DNA of 64,000 nt from NCBI RefSeq assembly GCF_004168585.1, contig NZ_PGVH01000029.1, forward strand, positions 201,095 through 265,094, read 5' to 3'. The DNA comes from Shewanella sp. OPT22 (GTDB lineage: Bacteria; Pseudomonadota; Gammaproteobacteria; Enterobacterales; Shewanellaceae). Positions 27,051-35,663 of the stretch are shown in pieces (position 1 is the stretch's first letter; each line of letters starts with the position of its first letter). The notes under the pieces are model-generated. The model saw only the letters and a program-made list of their open reading frames with translations. It was not told the DNA's origin and searched no databases. The position numbers and the translations under genes were made by a program.

Positions 27051-28247
27051 TTATTGTAACAATGACAACGCAATCTGCGGGATTTGGTTTGCTTGTGCCA
27101 ACATCGCAGAAGACGATTGCAACAAGATTTGCTGCTTAGTCATCTCAGAAGTCTCACGAGCAAAATCCACATCCAAAATACGACTACGTGCATCTGACAC
27201 GTTGTTTTGGATGCTTGCAAGGTTATTGATTGTATGACTCATACGGTTTTGAATTGCCCCTAAATCAGCTCTTTGATCATCAATGCTTTTAATCGCTGCA
27301 TCAATTACCGCTATAGCACTTTGAGCACCCGAAGCTGTACCAATATCAACCGTACTTACATTACTACCTGCAACAGTATCATCATTACCAACCGCTAGAA
27401 GCGATCCCAATGTAATTGTTGTAGAACCATCATCGTCTAAAAGAGAAGAAGCTGTTAATGCAGCACCATTTTCTATCGAGCCACCTAATACAACTGTACC
27501 AGAAGTTTCAGTTGCCGTTACACCACTGGCACCCGCTGTTGAAAATGCAGACTCTATTGCAGTGGCAAGCTGGGCTGCGGTAGTAACACCTGATATATTA
27601 ACCGCGACAGTCGTAGCACTACCTGCTCCATTCGGTGTGTAATCAAATTCGATTACACCACCACCATTACCACCAGTTAGAATATCACTGATGTTACCAG
27701 TACTAAATGTTGCTGCAACTGACTTTGCACCTCCAAGCCCTAACTCAGATGTTGCTGCACTAGCAATATCCATCGAGATCGTTTCATTAGCAAATGCTCC
27801 GACTTGAAACGATTTCGATGTATAAGTTCCATCTAAAATATTTTGGCTACCAAAAGTGGTATTTGTAGCTATCCGATCCATTTCAGCAATCAAAGCTGTA
27901 ACTTCTTTTTGGAGGTTGACCCTGTCATCGGCTGAATTTGAATCATTGGCTGCTTGCAATGATAAATCACGCATCCTTTGAAGAATATTAGTTGATTCTT
28001 GCAAAGCACCTTCAGCAGTCTGCGCAACAGAAATACCATCACTGGCATTACGCATTGCGACATCCATACCGCGGATTTGCGATGTAAGACGGTTAGAGAT
28101 TGCTAGACCTGCTGCATCATCTTTTGCTGAGTTAATGCGTAAACCTGATGATAAGCGTTGCATTGATTGTGATACCAGCATATTTGCACGGTTGGTGTTT
28201 CCTTGAGCGCGCATTGCCGTCACGTTGGTGTTTACAGTAATAGCCAT
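27051..28247 (-). CDS. fliC: flagellin
   Basis: Filament subunit. The conserved D0/D1 N-terminus ([30 protein letters not shown]-like [19 protein letters not shown]) and C-terminus ([20 protein letters not shown] to [12 protein letters not shown]) are intact. At 398 aa the protein is longer than the roughly 270-aa flagellins of many Shewanella; the extra length is a Gly/Thr/Ala-rich central region of about 130 residues that would form a surface D2-type domain. Only one flagellin gene lies here. A good AGAGGA site precedes the ATG. No clear sigma-28 or sigma-54 promoter could be found upstream. Confidence 0.97.
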   Translation of the reverse strand: MAITVNTNVTAMRAQGNTNRANMLVSQSMQRLSSGLRINSAKDDAAGLAISNRLTSQIRGMDVAMRNASDGISVAQTAEGALQESTNILQRMRDLSLQAANDSNSADDRVNLQKEVTALIAEMDRIATNTTFGSQNILDGTYTSKSFQVGAFANETISMDIASAATSELGLGGAKSVAATFSTGNISDILTGGNGGGVIEFDYTPNGAGSATTVAVNISGVTTAAQLATAIESAFSTAGASGVTATETSGTVVLGGSIENGAALTASSLLDDDGSTTITLGSLLAVGNDDTVAGSNVSTVDIGTASGAQSAIAVIDAAIKSIDDQRADLGAIQNRMSHTINNLASIQNNVSDARSRILDVDFARETSEMTKQQILLQSSSAMLAQANQIPQIALSLLQ

Positions 28248-28625
28248 TGTGTTGTCCTCTTAATCCTTGATTGACTGCAATCTCGGTGAGAACTGACCGT
28301 ATAATTTGACCTATTTAGAATTCAGCAAGGTCACGAAGTGGCTCTTTTCTTTTCTCATTATCTCTAATTGAAAAAAGTAAGAGTTAAATCAGCATCCATG
28401 CTTTATTTACCCGAAGGTAAGTTTCTAAAGGGTTGCAAACCATCGCAATCCAAACCGTGATTGGCTTAGCACCATGTGTCAAAGTGAAACAGATGCTTTT
28501 TTAACCACAAACTTGTTAACGGACAATATTTAGTCAACTTGAGAAATAAAAGATTAACTTTTGTTAATGTTTCTTAAAGCGATAAATATTAGAGGCGACA
28601 CATAAAGAGAGTCGTTAACTGGCAG
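28248..28625. other. flagellin upstream region
   Basis: About 380 bases without an ORF, which must hold the flagellin promoter and leader. I searched the minus strand for GG-N10-GC (sigma-54) and for TAAA-N15-GCCGATAA (sigma-28) and found only weak partial matches, for example a GATAA-ending box near 28355-28362. The promoter type is therefore unresolved. Confidence 0.4.
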
Positions 28626-28657
28626 AAAAAAATAACCCCGAGCAAAGCTCAGGGTTA
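28626..28657 (-). terminator. strong terminator with no adjacent gene
   Basis: The 11-bp stem TAACCC-C-GAGC with GCTC-A-GGGTTA has one mismatch and a 3-base loop. On the minus strand it is followed by seven T residues. The nearest minus-strand coding end (the LysR gene at 29053) is about 400 bases away, so it ends either a long 3' UTR or an unannotated small RNA. Confidence 0.75.
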
Positions 28658-28994
28658 ACCAAAACGAGGGTGATGGTTGTAAAGTCAGCAGTTCGAAAAT
28701 GGTGAACAGCTGACATTAATTAAAGAGTGCTCATAACTGGAGAGTCTAAGCCGACTTGCCTATCTAAGATAAAAGGGGTCGTTTCTTATCTTAAATATGG
28801 AATCAAATCATCCTTAATTAACTGACCACCATTCTATGGAATTGAATGAAATGTGCAATATTCGTAAATATAAATTCACTGTTTTGAAACATTCAAATAA
28901 CTGTTTGAATAGACCCTAAAAACAAAACAAGATACTGATTTGTATACAAAATCCAATCATTGAATATTAGATTTTGCTAATCAGTATCTTGTTT
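28658..28994 (-). ncRNA. possible small RNA or structured 3' UTR
   Basis: A gene-free stretch ending at the strong minus-strand terminator (28626-28657). It contains three further inverted repeats. GTCAGCAGTTC/GAACAGCTGAC (28684-28714) has one mismatch, TAAGATAA/TTATCTTA (28765-28793) is perfect, and a long perfect 16-bp pair spans 28925-28994. The layout of spaced hairpins ending in a T-tailed stem is what a trans-acting small RNA or a long structured 3' UTR of the LysR gene looks like. No promoter could be assigned with confidence. Confidence 0.3.
28925..28994. repeat. 70-bp perfect-armed inverted repeat
   Basis: The arms AAACAAGATACTGATT (28925-28940) and AATCAGTATCTTGTTT (28979-28994) are perfect complements over 16 bp, separated by a 38-base AT-rich spacer. 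The spacer contains a shorter AAAATC/GATTTT pair, so the whole segment could extrude as one long hairpin. It may be a miniature repeat or a 3'-end structure of the LysR gene, which stops 58 bases away. Confidence 0.6.
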
Positions 28995-29052
28995 ACAGAA
29001 CAATGTTTCCGAGTTTTTAATCTAAACAAGGTTAAAAACCCCTATAAAACAA

Positions 29053-29994
29053 TTACTTTCGCTCAGAATACAGGTCTTGAAGCTTACGATCCCAATAAGG
29101 AACTTCGCCAATGTGTTCTTTAATAAATTCAATGAAGGCGCTGACTTTTGGAGCCAGATGCTTACGGCGAGGATAAACCGCTTGCAGTGGTAGGTGATGT
29201 GTCATTTGCCAATCTCTAAGTATTGGTACCAAAGTACCCTTTTCAATTTCGTCTTCGAGCAAGTACGAGGCAAGGTACACAACACCCAATCCGCTGATCG
29301 CCGCAGATTTCAATGCAGGCGCATTATCAACACGGAAATTACCTGAAACACTAATTTCACAGTAATCTTCACCACGTTTGAACTGCCACACACTATGTTC
29401 ATGCCATTCACCTTGATAAACCAAGCAATTATGGTCAACCAGCTCTTCAGGACGAGTAGGCTCACCATTATTCGCAATGTAGTCAGGCGATGCGACTAAA
29501 ACGAACTGACTCTTCATCAGTGGGCGTGCCACCATACCAAGAGGCAGTTGCTCAGACATCGTCAGTAGAAGATCTAGGCCTTCATTCACGACATCAACTT
29601 TATGATCAAGTAAGCTCACCTGAAGCTCAAGTTCAGGGTGGCGCACCATAAAATCAGGCAGTGCAGGTATTAAATGCATCGTGCCAAATGATTGAGAGAT
29701 ACCGACTTTTAACACACCACGAGTTGACTCATTTAAGTTATGAACACTGGCAACGGATTGTTCAACATCTCGCAGTAATTCTTCACCTTGCTCGTAAAGA
29801 AGAGTACCAGCTTCAGTTAAGCTCAAACTGCGTGTCGTTCTTTGAATGAGTTGAATGCCAAGTTTGTGCTCAAGATCTGCGACCTGAGTGCTTACTTTTG
29901 ATTTGGAAATGCCCAATTTACGGGCTGCTGCACTAAAGCTACCCGCACGGGCAACATGGGTGAAAATGGCGATTGGTTCTAATAGTTCTAACAT
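29053..29994 (-). CDS. LysR-family transcriptional regulator
   Basis: A 313-aa regulator with an N-terminal winged helix-turn-helix (FTHVARAGSFSAAARKLGISKSKVSTQVADLEHKLG, quoted here only for its key AAARKLG and SKSKVS positions) and a substrate-binding domain typical of the CrgA/AaeR-like subgroup (TRGVLKVGISQSFGTMHLIPAL, DLLLTMSEQLP). The inducer is unknown. The adjacent gene upstream is a broken dehydratase-like gene on the same strand, so there is no divergent target to suggest a regulon. Most likely it regulates an unlinked gene. Family is certain, role is not. Confidence 0.92.
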   Translation of the reverse strand: MLELLEPIAIFTHVARAGSFSAAARKLGISKSKVSTQVADLEHKLGIQLIQRTTRSLSLTEAGTLLYEQGEELLRDVEQSVASVHNLNESTRGVLKVGISQSFGTMHLIPALPDFMVRHPELELQVSLLDHKVDVVNEGLDLLLTMSEQLPLGMVARPLMKSQFVLVASPDYIANNGEPTRPEELVDHNCLVYQGEWHEHSVWQFKRGEDYCEISVSGNFRVDNAPALKSAAISGLGVVYLASYLLEDEIEKGTLVPILRDWQMTHHLPLQAVYPRRKHLAPKVSAFIEFIKEHIGEVPYWDRKLQDLYSERK

Positions 29995-30289
29995 TAAAGC
30001 CGCCTCAAGTAACGCAAGATTAGTTAAGTATTCTGTTACCTAAATATCAGAGTAATCGTGATAAAAATCAGACTTTCTTCAACGTTTAGACAACATCGCT
30101 TTTATTTTTATTGATAATTCTTGACTGGTTATGTCAGGAATTATGATTATTTCGTTAGAAGTATATCAAAATGAGGTTACATTATTCTAGTATTAGAAAC
30201 ACAGTGTTTACCATTAAGTTGTTATTATATTGTTAGTTTCCGACATTTACGCTGAGATAAAACACCATTACAAGACAAACATGCAGTAA
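29995..30289. other. intergenic region upstream of the LysR gene
   Basis: About 295 AT-rich bases holding the presumed promoter of the LysR gene. No ORF, repeat or clear terminator was seen. Confidence 0.4.
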
Positions 30290-30992
30290 TTACTCTACTT
30301 TCAACGTTAAATCCTCCAATTTAACAGTAAGTTCGGCAGAAGCTAAGTTAAAGGGTATGGGCTGTGCTCGTTTATGAACTTTCATCAATAAAAACTGCGT
30401 ATGAGCTTTTTTATGATTCCCGATATTTTCTGCAAACAACTTAAGGTTTGTATAGACGTGCTTTAATTGACACGAGCCGACGGCCAATGTGTTTGAATGG
30501 TATTCATTTAAAGACAAGTTTTTAACGGCTACTGCCGTTCCTGCTAGCTCATCTCGGGTTTGTAAATGATTCTGACTCACCCAATGCGATATTTGAAGCA
30601 GTGCGGCAGGGTGTGAAATTACCGTTGTTGGTGTTTTCGATTCATCCTTGAGAATAAAAGCGCAAAACTTAATGGGTAACTCAACATGCCCTAATACACG
30701 ATCAATTTCATAATCTTGAAGTGCTTGTACTGCTTGAGGAACCAACAGCCCTTTGAGCGATGAATTTGATACTGCAGTGAACACAAGTTTGGCGTGTTCA
30801 GCTCCTAACTTAAAGGTATTGTTAAGTGTGCCAGTGAATGTTGGAGTGAGTAGTAACTTAGGGTGACGCTTCGTGAACTTTTGAATTGCAAGATCATTAA
30901 AGCTGCCTTTTGAAGGCTTGAACATAAACCGTTTGAGCCAATGCTGAAAACGTAGTGAAAATAAAAAGCAAAAACACAATCAGAGATTTCAT
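30290..30992 (-). pseudogene. prephenate dehydratase-like protein with signal peptide, frameshifted
   Basis: The downstream frame (to 30290) reads like a prephenate dehydratase domain: KGSFNDLAIQKF at the start, AVSNSSLKGLLVPQAVQAL matching the family's PIENS-type region, VISHPAALLQISHWV matching SHPQALxQC, and AENIGNHKKAHTQFLLM in place of N-x-TRF, keeping the Thr but not the Arg. The upstream frame starts at ATG 30992 with a clear signal peptide (MKSLIVFLLFIFTTFSALA) and runs QTVYVQAF before stopping at 30897. Removing one base near 30912-30920 would join them as QTVYVQASKGSF. This is either an inactivating mutation or a sequencing error. An exported dehydratase-like protein is itself unusual. 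Confidence 0.7.
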
Positions 30993-31054
30993 GTGATGTT
31001 CTATAAATGGAGTGTTACCTCAGTATTAGTGGTAACACTCATCAATAAAAGATT

Positions 31055-32566
31055 TTAATTTCTGACTTTCAACATATATTCAGCTACCGCCAACCGAGTC
31101 GTTTCATCTAAATAGTTCTGTGGCGGCATTTCGGGATAATCTTCACGCTTCTTAATTGGGTTGGCAATATATTCAGCTAATCCTTTAGGATCATCCATGT
31201 AGAGCGCTTGTATAATTTGAACCGGTGGGCCGATCATTCGACCATTGTAGGTGTGACAACCTGTGCAAATACCTAAATAAGCCACTTTACCTTTGTCTTC
31301 GAGTGCAATCTCTCTTGCTGGGACCGGCTTATCGAGCAAATAAGTGTCTACTGAATCCGTGTTATTGAAGTTACACTCAGCCCAATCATTTACACCTACG
31401 GTAATATAGCGGTGGCGATTAATGATGCATGAGTCACGGTGATCCCCTACACGAATAATATCCGGGTTTCCGCCCTTAAACTCGGTTAATAGCAGCGCTT
31501 TCGCTTCATCAATGGTGTCATAACCGTTATTCGCCATTAGGTTATCTAAAATCATGACCTTGTCCGGTGTAGGGTCTGATTCAGGGTCAATGGTGGTATT
31601 GGGTGCGTTTTCATGATCCGTAATAATAATGCCAGCAGTTTTATTACCGGTAATGATGTTGCCTTCAACGATAACTTCATCAGCTGCCATGATTAATATT
31701 CCTGTTCCCGCCGGAATACCTGAAACCGTCGAGCCCGGAGCACCAAAGTTTGCAGTATTATTGTTTACGATAAAGTTATTTCTGAAAATCACGTCTCTGG
31801 TTGTCTTTATCGGTAAGCCGGGTGTAATAAAAGCCAGTAAGCCACCCGTGTTGTCATGAACATAATTGTTTTCGACTATGGCATGTCTTGAGTTTTCTAT
31901 CTCGATACCTGCAACGCTATCAAAAACTTCGTTATGTGCGACATGAATGTTATCGCTCATCCCTACATAGATGGCGGCATCCTCAATGCCTGACACAACG
32001 TTATGCTCAACGACACCGTTTTTCCCTAATTGCGGAAATATGCCATAAACGCCAGTATCAACAATGATATTATTACGGATCTCAAAGTTGTTACCCGCTT
32101 GCCCCATCACACCATTGCCTTTGTATTTAGTGATGTACAAGTTCTCAACAACGATATTGTTCCCCGAATAAAGGATTGCATCATTAAGCTTTCCTTTACC
32201 ATCTAAAACTGCACGCTTACCTTCTTGAATCACCCCAATAATGCGGATGTCGTTTTTATCAATATAAACGGTTTCATGGTACAAGCCGGGCATGATTTGT
32301 ATGGTGTCACCAGGATTAGCAGCTTTGACTGCCTTCATGATGGCGTCGCCATCCTCCACAATATGAGTTTTACCCTCGATAGTATTTTTAACGACACTTT
32401 TACTATTGCCAATATCTTTATCTGCCGACTCATCGTAACCACCAATATAACTTGCATCCTGATGGCTCGAAGTCAGTACAGGTTGCACTTTAGATTTCTC
32501 TAGATACATTCCACCAGCAAATGCACCAACGATTAGCAGTGGAACCAGGAGCTTTTTGGTATCCAT
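31055..32566 (-). CDS. parallel beta-helix protein fused to a C-terminal cytochrome c domain
   Basis: A 503-aa exported or membrane-anchored protein (hydrophobic N-terminus KKLLVPLLIVGAFAGGMYLE). Residues about 75-370 form repeated right-handed beta-helix coils of the NosD/pectate-lyase type (NNIVVENLYITKYKGNGVMG, DNIHVAHNEVFDSVAGIEIE, RHAIVENNYVHDNTGG). The last 70 residues are a monohaem cytochrome c: CTGCH at 434-438 and a likely axial Met in PEMPP near 480. Beta-helix domains of this class bind carbohydrate or copper; the fused haem points to electron transfer coupled to whatever the helix binds. It starts 2 bases after the MauG-like gene stop and so is its operon partner. Substrate unknown. 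Confidence 0.85.
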   Translation of the reverse strand: MDTKKLLVPLLIVGAFAGGMYLEKSKVQPVLTSSHQDASYIGGYDESADKDIGNSKSVVKNTIEGKTHIVEDGDAIMKAVKAANPGDTIQIMPGLYHETVYIDKNDIRIIGVIQEGKRAVLDGKGKLNDAILYSGNNIVVENLYITKYKGNGVMGQAGNNFEIRNNIIVDTGVYGIFPQLGKNGVVEHNVVSGIEDAAIYVGMSDNIHVAHNEVFDSVAGIEIENSRHAIVENNYVHDNTGGLLAFITPGLPIKTTRDVIFRNNFIVNNNTANFGAPGSTVSGIPAGTGILIMAADEVIVEGNIITGNKTAGIIITDHENAPNTTIDPESDPTPDKVMILDNLMANNGYDTIDEAKALLLTEFKGGNPDIIRVGDHRDSCIINRHRYITVGVNDWAECNFNNTDSVDTYLLDKPVPAREIALEDKGKVAYLGICTGCHTYNGRMIGPPVQIIQALYMDDPKGLAEYIANPIKKREDYPEMPPQNYLDETTRLAVAEYMLKVRN

Positions 32567-32568
32567 AA

Positions 32569-33759
32569 TTATTCTTCTCCGTTCTTTGTATTTTTAAATC
32601 CGTTTTTTTGTTGTTGAAAATTCGAATCAATAACAGGTAAACCAGAAGGCACACTCATTGGTGTTTGTGGAGTTAAGCTTTCATCTTCTAATGCACCAAG
32701 AAAAGTGACGATAAGGTCGATTTCCTCATCCGTCAGGTTGGGCTCCCAAATGTGCCAGTGCAATTGAAGCTTTTCTCCTTCCGGTACCGCATGACCTCGC
32801 CCCTTGTTATAAAACTCAACAGAGTCTCTTAACTTGTCAAAATGGCCTGCGTGCATGTAAGGCGCCGTTTTTGTAATATTGCGCAGTGTGGGAACTTTGA
32901 ATCCTCCCCGTAACTTTTCAGCTCTGAAGGTTTTTTGTGCACCAATATCTCTTGGCGTGCCTTCAGGTTCAGCCACACCAATAACCGCTACTTGATTATT
33001 AGTGAATAACGGCGGTTGATGGCACTCTGAACAGCGGGCGACGAATGATCGGAAGATGTTATGCCCCTTAATCTCATCCTCAGTTAAAGCTTGATGATAA
33101 CCATGTGCGTAATGATCGTAGCGACTGTTCAGTGAGATTAACGAAGCTTGAAATGCTGATAAAGCGGTGTAGATATTATTGAGAGAAATCTCGCTTGATT
33201 GTGGAAACGCTTGCTGAAATAACAACTGATAATTTTTATTTTCGTTCAGTTTTATCATCAGTTTTTCTGGCGTATTTCCCATTTCTTTCGGATCGAATAA
33301 AGGGCCTTTTGCTTGTTCTTCTAGCGTGGTCGCCCTTGCATCCCAAAAGAATTTATCCAAAAAGGCCATATTCCATAAGGTAGGAGCAGAACGGCTAACT
33401 TTTTCCCCTGTTACACCAACACTTCTATCCAGTCCGTCAGCAAGCCCTTTGTCAGGGCGATGGCAGCTTGCACAAGATAGCGAATTATCTTTAGATAAGA
33501 TTGGATCAAAAAATAAGTATCGTCCTAAGTCGATTTGTTGAGGCGTAAAACCATCACGATATTTAGGTAAAGCGGTTTGCGTTCCACCAACCCCTCTGCC
33601 TTGAACTGAATCATAGAATTGATAACGAGTAACCAGCTTGCAAACACCATTCACGTTATCAAAACTTGGTGGGCAGTTGGACGATAACGTTATTGCGTGA
33701 GCTGACGTTATACTCATAAACAACACAACAAGTGTGAAATGTTTAAAGCTTCGAAACAT
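32569..33759 (-). CDS. dihaem cytochrome c peroxidase / MauG-like protein
   Basis: A periplasmic 396-aa protein with a signal peptide (VVLFMSITSAHA). Two haem-binding sites are present: CASCH at 96-100 and CSECH at 243-247. The family motifs LGRYLFFDPILSKDNSLSC, RSAPTLWNMAF, FFWDARATTLEEQAKGPLFDPKEMG and KVPTLRNITKTAPYMHAG are all present. Members reduce peroxide or, as in MauG, oxidise amino-acid side chains of a partner protein. It overlaps the upstream cytochrome gene by 17 bases and precedes the beta-helix-cytochrome gene. The pairing suggests that it acts on or receives electrons from its neighbours. Peroxidase versus MauG function cannot be settled from the sequence. Confidence 0.93.
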   Translation of the reverse strand: MFRSFKHFTLVVLFMSITSAHAITLSSNCPPSFDNVNGVCKLVTRYQFYDSVQGRGVGGTQTALPKYRDGFTPQQIDLGRYLFFDPILSKDNSLSCASCHRPDKGLADGLDRSVGVTGEKVSRSAPTLWNMAFLDKFFWDARATTLEEQAKGPLFDPKEMGNTPEKLMIKLNENKNYQLLFQQAFPQSSEISLNNIYTALSAFQASLISLNSRYDHYAHGYHQALTEDEIKGHNIFRSFVARCSECHQPPLFTNNQVAVIGVAEPEGTPRDIGAQKTFRAEKLRGGFKVPTLRNITKTAPYMHAGHFDKLRDSVEFYNKGRGHAVPEGEKLQLHWHIWEPNLTDEEIDLIVTFLGALEDESLTPQTPMSVPSGLPVIDSNFQQQKNGFKNTKNGEE

Positions 33760-34357
33760 AATTTAAAATATCTCCAAGCTCTTTGTCGTTGACGATTTTT
33801 GACATCAACGACATTTGACGACTGGCTTTATCTTCTTGGGCGTAACCTCGAATCCCCGTTTTGAAATGACTCATTTGACGTTGTAAATATTCAACATCTA
33901 GACCTGCCAATCTAGGTGCTGAAAACGCTTGGTTTCCCTCAGCAACACCACCATGGCACGCGCCACATTTGGCTTGATAATAACGATAGCCATTCATGTG
34001 CTTAGCGCTTGTGTCGACGGTTTGAGTGGATATTGGCATTTCTGACATGTATTTTGAGACAGTAACGACTTCATTACTCGAAAGAGCTTGCGAGATGGGC
34101 TTCATTTGTTGACCCAACACATCCTTGCTATTGCCTCCTCTATGTCCAGCTTTGAATGCATTGAGCTGTTTTTCAAGATACCAAGATTGTTGTCCCGCTA
34201 TTTTGGGCGTATTGAGTGCAGTATTCCCTTCACCATTCACACCATGGCAAGCTACACACTTTTTATAAATATCCTTTCCTTCATTAGCGGAGCAAACGCC
34301 AACCGTTCCAAACAAGCAAAAACTCAATAATAGTATTATTTTTTTATTATTTTTCAT
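33743..34357 (-). CDS. two-haem cytochrome c (c4-like)
   Basis: A periplasmic electron carrier of about 204 aa with signal peptide (KKIILLLSFCLFGTVGVCSA) and two cytochrome c lobes, each with a CxxCH site: CVACHG and CGACHG. Each lobe shows the c4 pattern of PKIAGQQSWYLEKQLNAFKAG and PRLAGLDVEYLQRQMSHFKTG with a downstream Met ligand candidate. I start at the ATG at 34357 because GGA lies 7 bases upstream; an ATG four codons earlier is possible. It overlaps the MauG-like gene by 17 bases, so the three haem genes form one operon. Confidence 0.92.
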   Translation of the reverse strand: MKNNKKIILLLSFCLFGTVGVCSANEGKDIYKKCVACHGVNGEGNTALNTPKIAGQQSWYLEKQLNAFKAGHRGGNSKDVLGQQMKPISQALSSNEVVTVSKYMSEMPISTQTVDTSAKHMNGYRYYQAKCGACHGGVAEGNQAFSAPRLAGLDVEYLQRQMSHFKTGIRGYAQEDKASRQMSLMSKIVNDKELGDILNYVSKL

Positions 34358-34430
34358 GTAGCAGTCCATTTAGCAACACGTCACATCCATCACTATATGG
34401 ACTGCAAATTATTATTTCCGACGGATAAAT

Positions 34431-34467
34431 AAAAAAAGCTGACGAATTCTATAAATCGTCAGCTTTT
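34431..34467 (-). terminator. terminator of the AraC-type gene
   Basis: A perfect 12-bp stem AAAAGCTGACGA/TCGTCAGCTTTT with a 10-base loop, followed on the minus strand by seven T. It lies 27 bases after the AraC-type stop codon, which separates that gene from the cytochrome operon downstream. Confidence 0.85.
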
Positions 34468-34493
34468 ATGAAACTTCATGGCGGTAAATTCGA

Positions 34494-35540
34494 CTAGCCA
34501 ATGGCGTGTTTTCGATACTCAGTCGGTGTTTTTCCGTGTGTTTCTTTAAAGGCTTTATTGAATGAACTCAGAGAGCGGAAACCACTTTCCAGTGCCATGG
34601 TTAATACTGGGATCTGATTATTTTCCACTTGCTCTAATTGTTCTGTCACTTCTTTAATTCGGTAATAATTTAAGAAATCATTAAAGTTGCGATAGTTCAA
34701 TTCACCATTGATGATGTTTCGCAATTTATATTCATGAATGGATACATGCTTAGCCAGTTTTGCGATTGTGAGCCCTTCTTGCTGATAAAACTTATCGGTT
34801 TCCATTGCGGTTAAAATTCGCATTAACTCAGCCCTTGGCTTCTCTTTTAACTGCTTAGATTCAGGAACATTAGGTTCTTTCGAGGCAAAAAACACTTCAT
34901 ACTTAACATCAACCAAAAAGAAATTGATCACAGTGACCAAGCACACCAATAACGAAGCTTTTATTGGCTCAAATACAGGCCAACTCAATTGTAATACTTG
35001 TTCAAAAATTATGATAAAACCAATATAAATTGCCGCTAAGCTCAATACTGCGCCTCGAATGTATCTGCGCTCTTGTACTAAGTCGTCTCTCCAATTGGCT
35101 AGAGCCATGGTCAGTGCATGTAAAAGTAAACTGAGTTCCACAAAGATTTGGATGTAATTGAAAGGTGAAGCTAAAGAGACGCCCTTGCCCATCTCAAGGT
35201 TTAAGGCTGCAGAAGTGCCATTTACAATCACAGGAAATAACAGCGTGCTGGATGCAATCATATATTGGCTAAGTTTAATTCTTTTACTCTCGCCAAACAC
35301 ACTATTACTGACTAACCAAAATGCCCCAATAAGTGCATTTCCCGTTATAAAATCAATAACAAGATAAATATCTTTAGCATCAGGTGCAGAGTACAAGCGT
35401 CCAATCACATAACCGCAGCCACAGAGCATCAGTAAGATAAAGCACCAAACCGGCTGACTACGAGGAAATCGTTTTAATAAAATTAAAACACAAAAGAACA
35501 TTTGTGCGAAAGCGAAGTGATAGAGAAAAGTCGACAGCAT
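34494..35540 (-). CDS. membrane-bound AraC-family transcriptional regulator
   Basis: A 348-aa protein with six or seven hydrophobic segments in residues 1-215 (FLYHFAFAQMFFCVLILLK, PVWCFILLMLCGCGYVIG, ASLLVCLVTVINFFLVDV). A C-terminal AraC double helix-turn-helix follows (LTIAKLAKHVSIHEYKLRNIINGELNYRNF and LTMALESGFRSLSSFNKAF, key positions only). This architecture is a one-component membrane sensor. It sits between the TonB-dependent receptor and the haem operon, all on the minus strand, so it probably regulates one or both in response to a periplasmic signal. The signal is unknown. Confidence 0.92.
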   Translation of the reverse strand: MLSTFLYHFAFAQMFFCVLILLKRFPRSQPVWCFILLMLCGCGYVIGRLYSAPDAKDIYLVIDFITGNALIGAFWLVSNSVFGESKRIKLSQYMIASSTLLFPVIVNGTSAALNLEMGKGVSLASPFNYIQIFVELSLLLHALTMALANWRDDLVQERRYIRGAVLSLAAIYIGFIIIFEQVLQLSWPVFEPIKASLLVCLVTVINFFLVDVKYEVFFASKEPNVPESKQLKEKPRAELMRILTAMETDKFYQQEGLTIAKLAKHVSIHEYKLRNIINGELNYRNFNDFLNYYRIKEVTEQLEQVENNQIPVLTMALESGFRSLSSFNKAFKETHGKTPTEYRKHAIG

Positions 35541-35663
35541 TCTTGCTTTATCTTTATAGTAATTCCATTCCTAAATTTACTATACAGATATAAAGCAAGA
35601 TTTTACAATTTTGTTAAAGCCCTCCAATTTTTTGTTAAAAAGAGGGCCTTAGACTCTTATTTG

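Noticed and set aside
26758-27139. Two overlapping 63- and 104-codon plus-strand frames in the structured element
   Set aside because: They run through hairpins and the flagellin terminator and end inside flagellin. Residue content (many Arg, Trp, Cys) follows the GC-rich palindromes and does not look like a protein.
28260-28320. TCAAATTA and ACCGAGAT as a sigma-28 promoter for flagellin
   Set aside because: The spacing is about three bases too long and the -10 box matches poorly.
29010-29037. GTTTTTAATC/GGTTAAAAAC stem just after the LysR stop as a terminator
   Set aside because: There is a G-T pair, the stem is AT-rich, and no T-run follows on either strand.
35630-35662. GCCCTC/GAGGGC hairpin as terminator of the TonB-receptor gene
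   Set aside because: The stem is only 6 bp with a 17-base loop and no proper T-run on the minus strand, so I did not list it as a feature.
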